In this document: one piece after another, positions 45,213 through 53,377 of the stretch
Layout: every line of letters begins with the position of its first letter
Position numbering within the stretch: position 1 is the stretch's first letter
Source of the DNA: Acidobacteriota bacterium
GTDB taxonomy: Bacteria; Acidobacteriota; Vicinamibacteria; Vicinamibacterales; UBA8438
Length of the DNA: 64,000 nucleotides
Direction: 5' to 3'
NCBI GenBank assembly: GCA_009838525.1
Contig: VXRJ01000002.1
Span: forward strand, 1 to 64,000
Program-made: the position numbers and the translations under genes
Notes under the pieces: model-generated
Databases searched by the model: none
What the model was told of the DNA's origin: nothing
Seen by the model: the letters and a program-made list of their open reading frames with translations, nothing else

Positions 45213-46634
45213 TCATCGGCGCGGTCGCTCGAAGGCGCCGCAACTCGCCTGCCGCTCGTTGGAGAACAGGGGAACGGCCTGCGCGTTGGCCTGCAGGAGT
45301 TCGTCGTGCTCGAAACCGTATGCGGCGTAATCGACGCAGAGGAAGTGCTCGCCGATGGGATTCCCACACGTGGCCGGCAATTGCGCCGCATCGAACGCGT
45401 CGCTGCGCCCGCTAATGAGCTCGCCGTCCACGAAGGTGGCGACGACGTCTGCGGCGGTCGAGTCCACGAGGCCGGCATAGGGGTCGTCCGCTCGATTCTC
45501 GAAGACCAACACGTCGGCGGCGAGTCCCGGCTCCAGCTTGCCGGTCAGTCGCTCGATGCCCAGCGCGTAGGCCGCATGCTCCGTCGCCATGCGCCAGAGA
45601 TCGCGTGCCGAGAGGCTGTCGTCCCACAGCTCTCGATCGACGCCCTCGGCGCAACGAAACTCCTCGAAGAGGTTGTACGAACCCGAGTATGACCAGTCCG
45701 TACCAATCGCCACGCGAGCGTCGGCCCGCAACGCGGCCGGTATGTCCACCGTCGCGCCGTACAGCGCCAGGTTCGACCGGGGCGACCAGACGAGGGTGAC
45801 GTCCAGATCCCCGAGCCGTTCGATGCTCGCCGCGTCCAGTCCGACACCGTGGACGAGCGCGTAGCGCCTCCCCGGGTTCCTCGCCACGTAGTCGAGATAG
45901 AACCGGCCTTCGAGCGCGGCCGTGCAGTTCGTTCCTTCGGCGATGTGCGGCGTGTACGGAGCGGCCGGCGGAAAGCCCCGGCCGAGAGCAGGATCGAAAG
46001 TGGACGGTCCTTCGTACGGACAGGGCAGGCCCGCGAATGTCTCGGTAGCGACGCCGTACGGAAACGTCCGCGTGTCAGCGGGATAGACATAGGCCGGCTC
46101 ATCTCGCCAACTCGCGTTCTTGAGCAACCCCGGCACGGCTCCCGAACCGGCCAACGTCGTGGTGCCCGCCAGCAGGTGGCGCAGCTCGATCCAGAACTGG
46201 TGGATCGGGTCCTCAGCCGCGGCCCACTGGAGCTCGTAGTGTTCCGCGCCGGCGTTGCCCTGCCACTCGTCGCGGTGCGAATAAGCCGGGCGCATTCCGG
46301 AATCGGGGAATCCGCCGCTGGATCGCGGATGCTCGTGCGCGTTGATGAACCCCGGCGAGACATGCAGCGAGCCGCAGTCGATGACGGTGGCCTCGGGGGC
46401 CGACGATCGCACGTCTTCGGGTTCGCCGACGGCTGCGATCCGGCCATCGACGACCAGCACCGCTCCGCGGTCGGCTCCCTCCGCGCCCAGGAGCAGGTTC
46501 CCGACCACGATCGTCTCGCTCGATCGACCGGGGGACACGTCGCAGCGGTTCGCCGCTTCCGCGATGCTCACGGACAACGGGACGGCGAGAGCGACGGTAC
46601 TCACGACTCCCGGCAAGCCACCCCTGAACGCCAT
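45213..46634 (-). CDS. Amidohydrolase, probably exported
   Basis: A 473-residue protein with a hydrophobic N-terminus (VVSTVALAVPLSVSIAEAANRC). The amidohydrolase TIM barrel has VLVVDGRIAAVG, the first metal ligands in FINAHEHP, HGVGLDA, VWSPRSN, the catalytic aspartate in IGTDWSYSGSYN and LEPGLAADVLVFEN. It most resembles the TrzA/AtzA and cytosine-deaminase-like group, in which a hydrolysed N-substituted ring or nucleobase is the substrate. Cysteines at the C-terminus (CGNP, CVDY, CGAF) suggest disulphides outside the cytosol. Convergent with the NUDIX gene. Confidence 0.8.
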   Translation of the reverse strand: MAFRGGLPGVVSTVALAVPLSVSIAEAANRCDVSPGRSSETIVVGNLLLGAEGADRGAVLVVDGRIAAVGEPEDVRSSAPEATVIDCGSLHVSPGFINAHEHPRSSGGFPDSGMRPAYSHRDEWQGNAGAEHYELQWAAAEDPIHQFWIELRHLLAGTTTLAGSGAVPGLLKNASWRDEPAYVYPADTRTFPYGVATETFAGLPCPYEGPSTFDPALGRGFPPAAPYTPHIAEGTNCTAALEGRFYLDYVARNPGRRYALVHGVGLDAASIERLGDLDVTLVWSPRSNLALYGATVDIPAALRADARVAIGTDWSYSGSYNLFEEFRCAEGVDRELWDDSLSARDLWRMATEHAAYALGIERLTGKLEPGLAADVLVFENRADDPYAGLVDSTAADVVATFVDGELISGRSDAFDAAQLPATCGNPIGEHFLCVDYAAYGFEHDELLQANAQAVPLFSNERQASCGAFERPRR

Positions 46635-46768
46635 GGTGTTCGATGATAGCGATCAGACGATCGTCACGTGCACTTGTCCGTGCAAGCCAGTCGCGGGCGC
46701 GCCGGGGAGTTGACTCTGCCATCAGTGGAGCTATGCTCTCAGCGAGGCTATACGACGGGAGTTCACAC

Positions 46769-48112
46769 ATGTCGAAGCTCACTCGGCTCAACCGGCGCGC
46801 CTTTCTGCGTAGCACCGGCTTGACGGCGGTCGCGGGCGCCGTCGGCACAACGGTCCCCTTGGCGGCGGCAGCCGGCGGTGCGGTTCGCCAGCCGGGCGGC
46901 CGCTACGACTTCGACACCGTCTACGACCGCATCGGGACCGACTCGTCGAAGTGGGATGCCCAGATCGCCCGTTACGGCCGCGACAAGATCGAGGTCGGCA
47001 TGGGCACCGCCGATCAGGACTTCCCGATCGCGCCGCCGATCACCCAGGCGCTTCGTGACCGCGTTGCGCACGAGAACTACGGCTACCTGACGATTCCGGA
47101 CTCCTACAAGGAGTCGATCGTCAACTGGAACCAGCGGCGCTACGGGCTCGCCATCGACCCCGACACGATCCGGCACGCCGCCGGCGTCCACCCCGGCATC
47201 ATCAGCACCCTGCGCGCCTTCTGCCCGCCCGGCAGCAAGGTGCTCATGCAGACGCCGGGCTACAACGGCTTCTACACCGACATCCGGGTCGTCGGCTGCG
47301 TCGCCGAGGAGAGCCCGCTGCGGCTCGTGAACGGCCGGTACGAGATGGATTTCGAGGATCTGGAGCGCCGCATCGACCACGACACGCACGCGTTCATCCT
47401 GTGCAACCCGCACAACCCCACCGGCAACGTCTGGTCACGGAGCGACCTGATGACCCTCGGCGAGATTTGCATGCGCCGGCGCGTCGTGGTGCTCGCTGAC
47501 GAGATCCACTGCGACTTCGTCACGAAGGGCCAAACCTACACGCCGTTCGCCATGTTGGACGACGAGGCCGTCGTCCGCAACAGCGTCACCTACAAGTCGG
47601 TGAGCAAGTCCTTCAACCTGTCCATGCTGAAGTGCGCGTACCAGTTCTCGACCAACCCCGACTATCTGGAGCGGATCGAGGGGGTGGGGCAGCACCGGCA
47701 GGCGATGAACACCCTGGGGATCGTCGCGGCCGAGGCGGCCTACAACGAATGCGAGGACTGGCTCGATCAGCTCCTGGAGTACATCGACGGCACGCACGAC
47801 TTCGTCGAGTCGTACGTCCGCTCGAACGTGCCGGGTGTGGAGACCGTCAAGCCGGAGGGCACGTATCTCGCCTGGCTCGACACGAGCGCGGCCATGGACG
47901 CGGCCGGCATGCAGCAGGCGGCGGATGAGGCGGAGGAGGACCTGACTCCGGAGCAGGCGTTCCAGCGCTACCTGGTGGACCACGCGCACATCCACCTGAA
48001 CCCGGGGTCGTCCTACGGGCTGGGCAGCGACGGCCGCATGCGGATGAACATCGCCACGTCGCGCCAACTCGTCGAGCGGGCGCTCGGCAACATGGCGCGG
48101 GCTCTGGCCTGA
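46769..48112 (+). CDS. Tat-exported pyridoxal-phosphate aminotransferase/C-S lyase (MalY/PatB-like)
   Basis: About 447 residues from the ATG at 46769 (GGGAG upstream). The N-terminus LNRRAFLRSTGLTAVAGAV has the twin-arginine motif. The fold-type-I core has ENYGYLTIPDSYKESIVNW, AGVHPGIISTLRAF, YNGFYTDIR, LCNPHNPTGNVWS, VVVLADEIHCDF, the lysine in YKSVSKSFNLS and the C-terminal RMRMNIATSR. This is the cystathionine beta-lyase MalY/PatB subgroup, which may cleave C-S bonds or transaminate. An exported PLP enzyme is unusual, since the cofactor must be loaded before Tat transport. Confidence 0.82.
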   Translation: MSKLTRLNRRAFLRSTGLTAVAGAVGTTVPLAAAAGGAVRQPGGRYDFDTVYDRIGTDSSKWDAQIARYGRDKIEVGMGTADQDFPIAPPITQALRDRVAHENYGYLTIPDSYKESIVNWNQRRYGLAIDPDTIRHAAGVHPGIISTLRAFCPPGSKVLMQTPGYNGFYTDIRVVGCVAEESPLRLVNGRYEMDFEDLERRIDHDTHAFILCNPHNPTGNVWSRSDLMTLGEICMRRRVVVLADEIHCDFVTKGQTYTPFAMLDDEAVVRNSVTYKSVSKSFNLSMLKCAYQFSTNPDYLERIEGVGQHRQAMNTLGIVAAEAAYNECEDWLDQLLEYIDGTHDFVESYVRSNVPGVETVKPEGTYLAWLDTSAAMDAAGMQQAADEAEEDLTPEQAFQRYLVDHAHIHLNPGSSYGLGSDGRMRMNIATSRQLVERALGNMARALA

Positions 48113-48166
48113 AGCGAAACTGCGCGCCGGGCCGTTTTCGGAACTTGGGGCGTGTACGAGCGCCGT

Positions 48167-48490
48167 CTACGAGTGATCGTCCAGCGCCGCTATGCCTGTT
48201 AGTGCCACCGGAGGCCGGTCCGGGAACTCCACGACGAGACTCAACTTGCCGCCCATCGCCTCGACGTAGCTGCTGAGCGTGGAGAGCAGCAGGTCACTAC
48301 GCTGTTCGAGGCGGGAGACGTTTTCCTGATTGATGCGGAGCTTCTCGGCGACGCGCACTTGTGTCTGCTTTCTGGCCCTGCGCAGGTCTCGTAGCGACAT
48401 CTCTTCGGCGATTAGTGCCTTGGCACGGTCCTCCACGCGCTTCCGGCGTGCTGGTGGCAACCGGTCGATCCGCTCCGTCAACGTGCTCAT
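48167..48490 (-). CDS. XRE-type antitoxin/regulator, toxin missing
   Basis: About 107 residues from the ATG at 48490. MSLRDLRRARKQTQVRVAEKLRINQENVSRLEQRSDLLLSTLSSYVEAMGGKLSLVVEFPD is the helix-turn-helix plus strand found in HigA/RelB-type antitoxins. The start overlaps by ATGA a short upstream frame that ends HLDRLKDERRRK, which looks like the tail of a HigB/RelE-type toxin, but a stop lies only about 28 codons upstream, so no full toxin exists. Likely an orphan. Confidence 0.65.
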   Translation of the reverse strand: MSTLTERIDRLPPARRKRVEDRAKALIAEEMSLRDLRRARKQTQVRVAEKLRINQENVSRLEQRSDLLLSTLSSYVEAMGGKLSLVVEFPDRPPVALTGIAALDDHS

Positions 48491-48664
48491 TTCCGCCTCC
48501 TCTCGTCCTTCAATCGATCGAGGTGCTGATCGAGGATGGAAGACGACGGCCCAAGCCACCAACAGATTATGATTTAAAAGGCATATGACTACAAGAGCAA
48601 TTTTTTGGGCGCGCCGGATCAAGGGGCAGTCAGCCAGTTGCCGCTGAACGGATACAATGTTTCG

Positions 48665-48868
48665 ATGGTTCGCCCCAGGGATTTCAAGAGAGATGACGTC
48701 GCGCGACGTCGAGCGCCAAAGACGATTCCGTATTCCTTCGGCTTTCGTCCGGGGGTCGATCTCGACAAGCTGAATCAACTCGCAGACGAGTTGGAAGCTG
48801 AGGCTAGCGCGGAATCTCTCAGTCGGTCAGTTGAATCATGCCGTGCGCCCGGCCGAACCAGTAGCTGA
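48665..48868 (+). CDS. Small antitoxin-like protein, probably truncated
   Basis: A 68-residue frame from ATG 48665: MVRPRDFKRDDVARRRAPKTIPYSFGFRPGVDLDKLNQLADELEAEA. The DKLNQLADELE helix resembles VapB-like antitoxins. The last 20 residues look unrelated to a protein (SVESCRAPGRTSS) and overlap the convergent gene by 50 bases, so the true C-terminus seems lost. Divergent from the XRE gene across a 174-base AT-rich region. Confidence 0.35.
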   Translation: MVRPRDFKRDDVARRRAPKTIPYSFGFRPGVDLDKLNQLADELEAEASAESLSRSVESCRAPGRTSS

Positions 48869-51017
48869 GCAGGTAGTCGAGGCCGTTCGTCTCGAAGGGC
48901 GCTGCCGTGAGCCGGTCGCCACCCCGGTGATACGGGTTGTGGACGAGGAAGCTCCAGGTTCTGCCGCGCTGCGCGATCGGCAGAGGTCCCTCGCCCTCCT
49001 GGGGTAGCACCGGGGCCGGCGTGAACGAGAACCCGAAGCGGCGCGAGTAGGCCGCGATGGTGTCGGGGTTCCACTTCATGTCGAGGGGGACTCCGCGCAG
49101 CGTGTCGAGCGCCGCCGCGTCGTACGATTCGTCGCCGGTCCAGTGCCGGTGCAGAAACGTGGCCAGGGGATTCGCCTCGACGTCGATGCCTGGGTGGGCG
49201 CCGCCGTGGAACCAGCGGTCCGCCGCCCGCTCGTAGTGCACGCGGATGGCGGGATCCTGCTCGAGTTCCAGCAGCGGGTAGAGGGCGATGGCAATCAGCA
49301 CGTCGTCCGAGTGGTTCGCCTCGCGCGGCGGTCGATCGCGTCTCGCCCCCTCGCCGATGCGGGCGTACCCCAGGTCGAGCAGCCGCTCGTACTCCTGCGT
49401 GAAACGCGGCAAACCGGTCAGGGCCTCGGCCACCTTCACCATCTGCAGCATCAGCAGCGCGTTCATGGGCTCTTCGTCGGCGACGTAGGTCGGGTGATAG
49501 CGCCCCCACCGGGTTGGCTGGCCGTCGTAGCCGATGATCCGCAGGTCGTTGGCGACGACCGCGTCCACTACCGCGGCGGCCGTGGCGCCGAGCGCCGCCC
49601 GCTCGGCGTCGTCCGCGAGATGGGCGCCGTAGACGTAAAGGCCGAACATCATGGCGTCGACCTGATCGGAGCTGACGTTGCCGCGCCAGCGCCGGCCGCC
49701 GTCGGCCGTCACCCGCCAGGTCCCGTCGTCGAGCCACGGCTCGTCGACGGGCGCCGACGCCCGCGCGAGGAGGCCGGGACGACCGGTAACCGCCACCAGA
49801 TGGCGAAGGGCAGAGGCGGCCGCGCGCGCCCGCTCGGCTGCCTCCGGATCGCCGTTGGCGAGGAAGCGCCACGTCTGGGTCGCACAGTACAGGCCGGTCA
49901 TGTAGGCCGTGTCGGACATGTTGTAGGTCACGTGCGGCTGATCGGTGGTGGGCAGCCGTCGCCTCACGCGCACCTGGCCGTCCGCGGCCAGGAACCGCTC
50001 GGCGAGGTCGACGTCGAAGAGCCGGGCCTTCGCGGCCAGCGTCAGGTCGTCGCTCGCATGCACATGAACGACGCGCGCGCCGTTATACAGGCCGTCGCGG
50101 AACCCCCCCTCGGGCATGCCGCGGGCGACGAGGCGCCCTTCGTGGCGATAGCCGTGGAAGTGGAACGGGATGCCTTCTCCGAAGTAGGGGCGGGGCGCGT
50201 CCTGCAGGTGCAGGTGGACGTGCGGCTCGCTGCTGTTGCCGGAGTTGCCGACGCGCCCGAGCAACTGGCCGGCGGCGACCTGCTCGCCGGCCGACACGGC
50301 GACGGACCCGGGCTGCAGGTGGCCGACGAAGAGATACTCGTTCGGCGCCACCTCGATGCCGACGTGGTTGCCGAGGCCGGCCAGCCCCCAGCGCTCGTCG
50401 CCTATCTGCACCTCGGGCTCGCCGTCGTGCGATGCGAAGACGACTCCGGGGGCGGGCGCGTAGACCGGCAGCCCGTAGGCGTAGTAGTCGTCGAGGGCTG
50501 CGCCGTCGGCCGCGAAGGTGCTTCCGTCCCGCGTCACCACCAGGTCGTAGGCCCAGCGCTGGTCGGGGAGATAGACGTGGTAGTTGACGTCGGAGGTCGC
50601 GCCCCCCCAGGCGACCGTCAACGGCTCGTCAAGCGGGAGGCGGAACGTCACGTCGCTCGGCCGCTCGTCGTACGACGATGGATACGGGTCGTACACCGGC
50701 AGCGTGAAGATGACGGCGAACAGGCCGGCGTAGGCGAGCAGTTGCCAGACGTTTGCGCCGTGCTTCCAGCGGTAGGCGGAGCGGAGCGAAAGGACGAGCA
50801 GGATGGCGGTCGTCAGCGCGAGGACGATCGGCCCCGCGTACCAGAGCCAGAGCGCGAGATGTCCCGGCCGGGCCCAGAGCGTCACCATCAGGAGCACGTG
50901 CGCGACGAGCACGGCGGGCACGACGCGCACCCAGCCGTCGACCGCCCGCCGCTCGGCCGGATCGGGCCGCGGCAGCGGACGCAACGGACGCCGGCGTTGA
51001 TACTGGCGATCGGGCAT
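48819..51017 (-). CDS. Membrane-anchored M23 peptidase domain fused to an alpha-helical-barrel domain
   Basis: About 732 residues from the ATG at 51017. Three hydrophobic helices (residues about 30-115) are followed by a LytM/M23-like domain (YHVYLPDQRWAYDLVVT, GNHVGIEVAPNEYLFVGHLQPGSVAV, GEQVAAGQLLGRVGNSGNSSEPHVHLHLQDAP). The H-x-H end motif and the H/D pair are present, so it could be active. Residues about 350-730 have helix-rich repeats (MSDTAYMTGLYCATQTWRFLANGDPEAAERARAAASALRHLVAVTG) with the appearance of an (alpha/alpha)6 or six-hairpin barrel. A peptidoglycan-processing or glycan-binding role outside the inner membrane is likely. The fusion is unusual. Confidence 0.72.
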   Translation of the reverse strand: MPDRQYQRRRPLRPLPRPDPAERRAVDGWVRVVPAVLVAHVLLMVTLWARPGHLALWLWYAGPIVLALTTAILLVLSLRSAYRWKHGANVWQLLAYAGLFAVIFTLPVYDPYPSSYDERPSDVTFRLPLDEPLTVAWGGATSDVNYHVYLPDQRWAYDLVVTRDGSTFAADGAALDDYYAYGLPVYAPAPGVVFASHDGEPEVQIGDERWGLAGLGNHVGIEVAPNEYLFVGHLQPGSVAVSAGEQVAAGQLLGRVGNSGNSSEPHVHLHLQDAPRPYFGEGIPFHFHGYRHEGRLVARGMPEGGFRDGLYNGARVVHVHASDDLTLAAKARLFDVDLAERFLAADGQVRVRRRLPTTDQPHVTYNMSDTAYMTGLYCATQTWRFLANGDPEAAERARAAASALRHLVAVTGRPGLLARASAPVDEPWLDDGTWRVTADGGRRWRGNVSSDQVDAMMFGLYVYGAHLADDAERAALGATAAAVVDAVVANDLRIIGYDGQPTRWGRYHPTYVADEEPMNALLMLQMVKVAEALTGLPRFTQEYERLLDLGYARIGEGARRDRPPREANHSDDVLIAIALYPLLELEQDPAIRVHYERAADRWFHGGAHPGIDVEANPLATFLHRHWTGDESYDAAALDTLRGVPLDMKWNPDTIAAYSRRFGFSFTPAPVLPQEGEGPLPIAQRGRTWSFLVHNPYHRGGDRLTAAPFETNGLDYLLSYWFGRAHGMIQLTD

Positions 51018-51167
51018 TCCGGTTCCCTGCGCCCCTATGGTAAGTCGTGCGGAATGCCCCTGCGAGCAGCCCGGTGAAGCCGCTCTCCACGCGAGCGGCG
51101 GCGCCGCCACGACCTGCTAGGATGAAGCCTTCGGCGGTGATCCAACGCGATCCAGGGGAGGAACACG

Positions 51168-52094
51168 ATGAAACGCACCATCGTTCTCGCCGTCGTCATG
51201 GGTGTCGGCGCGCTCTCGCTCGCGGCCGTGGCCGCGCAGGACGAGCCGATGGTCATCGAGGTCGAGCAGCTCGAGGACAACCTCTACGTTCTGCGGGGGC
51301 AAGGAGGCGGTGGGAACACGGCCGTCTTCATCACGTCTGGCGGTGTCGTGGTCGTCGACAGCAAGAACCCCGGCTGGGGGCCCTCGATTCTCGAGGCGAT
51401 CGGTGAGCTGACGGACAATCCGGTGACCACCCTCATCAACACCCACAGCCATCACGATCACGTGAGCGGCAACGTCGCGTTTCCCGCCAACGTCGACATC
51501 GTGACACACGACGTGACGGCGGCGAACATGGCGGTGATGCGGGCCTACAGCGGCCGGACGGAGCCGCCCGCGAACGTCTTCGCGGATTCCATGGGCCGCG
51601 GGTTGCCGACGATGACCTTCTCGGAGCGGATGTCGCTCGGCACCGGAGACGACCGGGTCGATCTCTACCACTTCGGGCGCGGGCACACCGGCGGCGACGC
51701 CTGGATCGTCTTCCCGGCGCTGCGGACGCTCCATTCCGGCGACATCTTCCCGGGCAAGAACCTCCCCTTCCTCGACGCGAACAACGGCGGGAGCGGCGTC
51801 GCCATCGCGGACACGCTGCAGAAGGCACACGACAACATCCGCGGCGTCGACACCATCATTACCGGCCACAGCACGCAGATGACCTGGGCGGACCTGCACG
51901 AGTACGCCGCGTTCAACCGGGACTTCCTGGCGGCCGTGCGTGCCGGCCATGACGCCGGCCAATCCGTGGAGCAGATCGCGAACGCGTGGACGATGCCGGC
52001 TGCCTACGAGGGCTACCGGGCGCCGCAGCCTGCCGGGCTCGGAAACAGCATTCAGGTCATCGTTGACGAGCTTGAGGGGCACGGCGCGCCGTAG
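51168..52094 (+). CDS. Exported metallo-beta-lactamase-fold hydrolase
   Basis: A 308-residue protein. A signal peptide ends at AAVAAQDEP. Metal motifs are THSHHDHVSG, GHTGGDAWIVF (third histidine), HSGDIF and TGHSTQM. It matches the quinoprotein-relay or hydroxyacylglutathione-like MBL group rather than true carbapenemases. Its start is 151 bases from the divergent M23 gene start. The substrate is unknown. Confidence 0.83.
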   Translation: MKRTIVLAVVMGVGALSLAAVAAQDEPMVIEVEQLEDNLYVLRGQGGGGNTAVFITSGGVVVVDSKNPGWGPSILEAIGELTDNPVTTLINTHSHHDHVSGNVAFPANVDIVTHDVTAANMAVMRAYSGRTEPPANVFADSMGRGLPTMTFSERMSLGTGDDRVDLYHFGRGHTGGDAWIVFPALRTLHSGDIFPGKNLPFLDANNGGSGVAIADTLQKAHDNIRGVDTIITGHSTQMTWADLHEYAAFNRDFLAAVRAGHDAGQSVEQIANAWTMPAAYEGYRAPQPAGLGNSIQVIVDELEGHGAP

Positions 52095-52102
52095 CCGCCC
52101 AA

Positions 52103-52119
52103 CATAAGCCGCTTATGAT
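52103..52119 (+). promoter_or_regulatory. Palindrome CATAAG-CCG-CTTATG overlapping a -10 box
   Basis: Perfect 6-base arms at 52103-52108 and 52112-52117. TATGAT (52114-52119) is a good -10, and the GTG start codon at 52131 is only 11 bases downstream, so transcription would begin at or near the start codon (leaderless mRNA). No ribosome binding site is present. Confidence 0.5.
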
Positions 52120-52130
52120 AGGCTGCGATC

Positions 52131-52448
52131 GTGGGCGCACCGCCGTCGGTTAGGGCGTACTTTTCCCGGATCGGCAGGAAGGGCGGGGCCCGAAGTCGCC
52201 GCAAGCTGTCTCGCGCCCAGGCACGGAACATGGTTCGCATCCGCGAGGCGCGACGGGCACTCAGGGAGTTTCACGCCCAGTGCTTCTGGTACTTGCGCCT
52301 TGACATGGCGGTGACCCTCGACGACCTCCCGGAGATAATCCGCGGACTGCGACGGAACGGCGGCCGGAGGGGATTCCTCGTCGCGGCGCGGCTGGCCGCA
52401 CACGGCGATACTCCTCGTGACGCCGAAACCGGCTCGTCACGTGGTTAA
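52131..52448 (+). CDS. Small basic protein, partner of AbiEii-like nucleotidyltransferase
   Basis: A 105-residue protein from GTG 52131. YFSRIGRKGGARSRRKLSRAQARNMVRIREARRALREFHAQCFWYL is a basic helix-rich segment that could bind DNA, followed by LDDLPEIIRGLRRNGGRRGFLVAARL. It is directly upstream (12 bases) of the nucleotidyltransferase gene and both could form an antitoxin/toxin pair with this protein as regulator. I cannot assign it to a named family. Confidence 0.6.
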   Translation: MGAPPSVRAYFSRIGRKGGARSRRKLSRAQARNMVRIREARRALREFHAQCFWYLRLDMAVTLDDLPEIIRGLRRNGGRRGFLVAARLAAHGDTPRDAETGSSRG

Positions 52449-52460
52449 CGGGCAGCGCCC

Positions 52461-53264
52461 ATGCCGTTGAGCACCGTCCAGGCGGAAGTCCTGCGGCTCA
52501 TCGCCGCCAACCGCAGCCCCGACAGCTACGTCGCGGGAGCTACCGTTATCAACCGCTCGGTCGAGACACCGCGCTACTCCCTGGATCTCGACCTCTTTCA
52601 CGATCTGGAGGACAGTGTTGCCCAGAGCGCGGAAACGGACGCGACAACGCTAGTAACAGCCGGCCATGATCTTTCGTGGCTGCTGCGCACGGCTGCGTTC
52701 CATCGCGCGGTCGTGCGCCTGGAAGCGGGGTCACTGAAGATCGAGTGGGCGCAGGATAGCGCTTTCAGGTTCTATCCGGTTCAGGAAGATGCCCGGTTGG
52801 GCTACCGGCTGCATGATGCGGATGCTGCGGTCAACAAGGTACTGGCCTTGGCCGGCCGGAGCGAGATTCGCGACTTCGTCGATGTCCTCCATCTCGACGA
52901 CACGTATCTATCGCTCGGGGCGCTGGCGTGGGCGGCATGCGGCAAGGATCTTGGTTTCACCCCGGAGTTCCTGCTGGAGCACGCGGCGCGGCACGTGGCA
53001 TACACGCAGCGCGATCTCGACCAGTTGTCGCTCCGGGAGCCACTCGATCTGGGGATCCTCAAGCAGCGCTGGCTGGCGGCACTTGCGCGGGCCCGCACGC
53101 TGGTGTCGGCTCTTCCGCCGGAAGAGGTTGGCTGTCTGTACCTGGACTCCGAGCAGCGGCCGGTCACGCCGGATCCGACGGCCGCCGCGTTCGGCGGGCT
53201 GGTGCGCCACCGAGGATCGGTTCTCGGCGCCTGGCCCACGGTCTCTCCCTACCGCCGCACTTGA
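52461..53264 (+). CDS. AbiEii/AbiGii-like nucleotidyltransferase
   Basis: A 267-residue protein. The nucleotidyltransferase core is GATVINRSVETPRYSLDLDLF (glycine start, serine-leucine-DLDLF with two aspartates), then AVNKVLALAGRSEIRDFVDVLHLDDTYLSLGALAWA, the RDFxD block of AbiEii/MenT-type toxins. AbiEii toxins act by transferring nucleotides to tRNA or protein. Here the partner is a non-AbiEi small protein. The stop is 114 bases before the end of the convergent propeller gene, and the gap contains a REP copy. Confidence 0.72.
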   Translation: MPLSTVQAEVLRLIAANRSPDSYVAGATVINRSVETPRYSLDLDLFHDLEDSVAQSAETDATTLVTAGHDLSWLLRTAAFHRAVVRLEAGSLKIEWAQDSAFRFYPVQEDARLGYRLHDADAAVNKVLALAGRSEIRDFVDVLHLDDTYLSLGALAWAACGKDLGFTPEFLLEHAARHVAYTQRDLDQLSLREPLDLGILKQRWLAALARARTLVSALPPEEVGCLYLDSEQRPVTPDPTAAAFGGLVRHRGSVLGAWPTVSPYRRT

Positions 53265-53296
53265 CCTGGGCGCCAAGCCGGGCGCTCCTGAACAAA

Positions 53297-53320
53297 TGCC
53301 GGCCTGGTGGCCGGCGCACC
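53297..53320 (-). repeat. REP-like palindrome, variant copy
   Basis: On the minus strand this matches the dnaE2 copy with one change (T to A in the loop-side base). It lies between the convergent nucleotidyltransferase and propeller genes; the rest of the gap shows nothing. Confidence 0.6.
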
Positions 53321-53377
53321 GGTTGCGCATTGAGGCGTCGAGCAGAATCACCGCGCGGTGCGGTTTCGCTATTCGTC

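Noticed and set aside
48491-48778. N-terminal extension of the XRE protein to 203 residues
   Set aside because: The extension is the antisense of the divergent small gene and its promoter region, whereas the 107-residue form is a complete antitoxin fold.
49143-51077. A 644-residue frame antisense to the M23 gene
   Set aside because: Same reasons: composition of a shadow frame, no recognisable motif, and it lies fully inside a well-supported gene.
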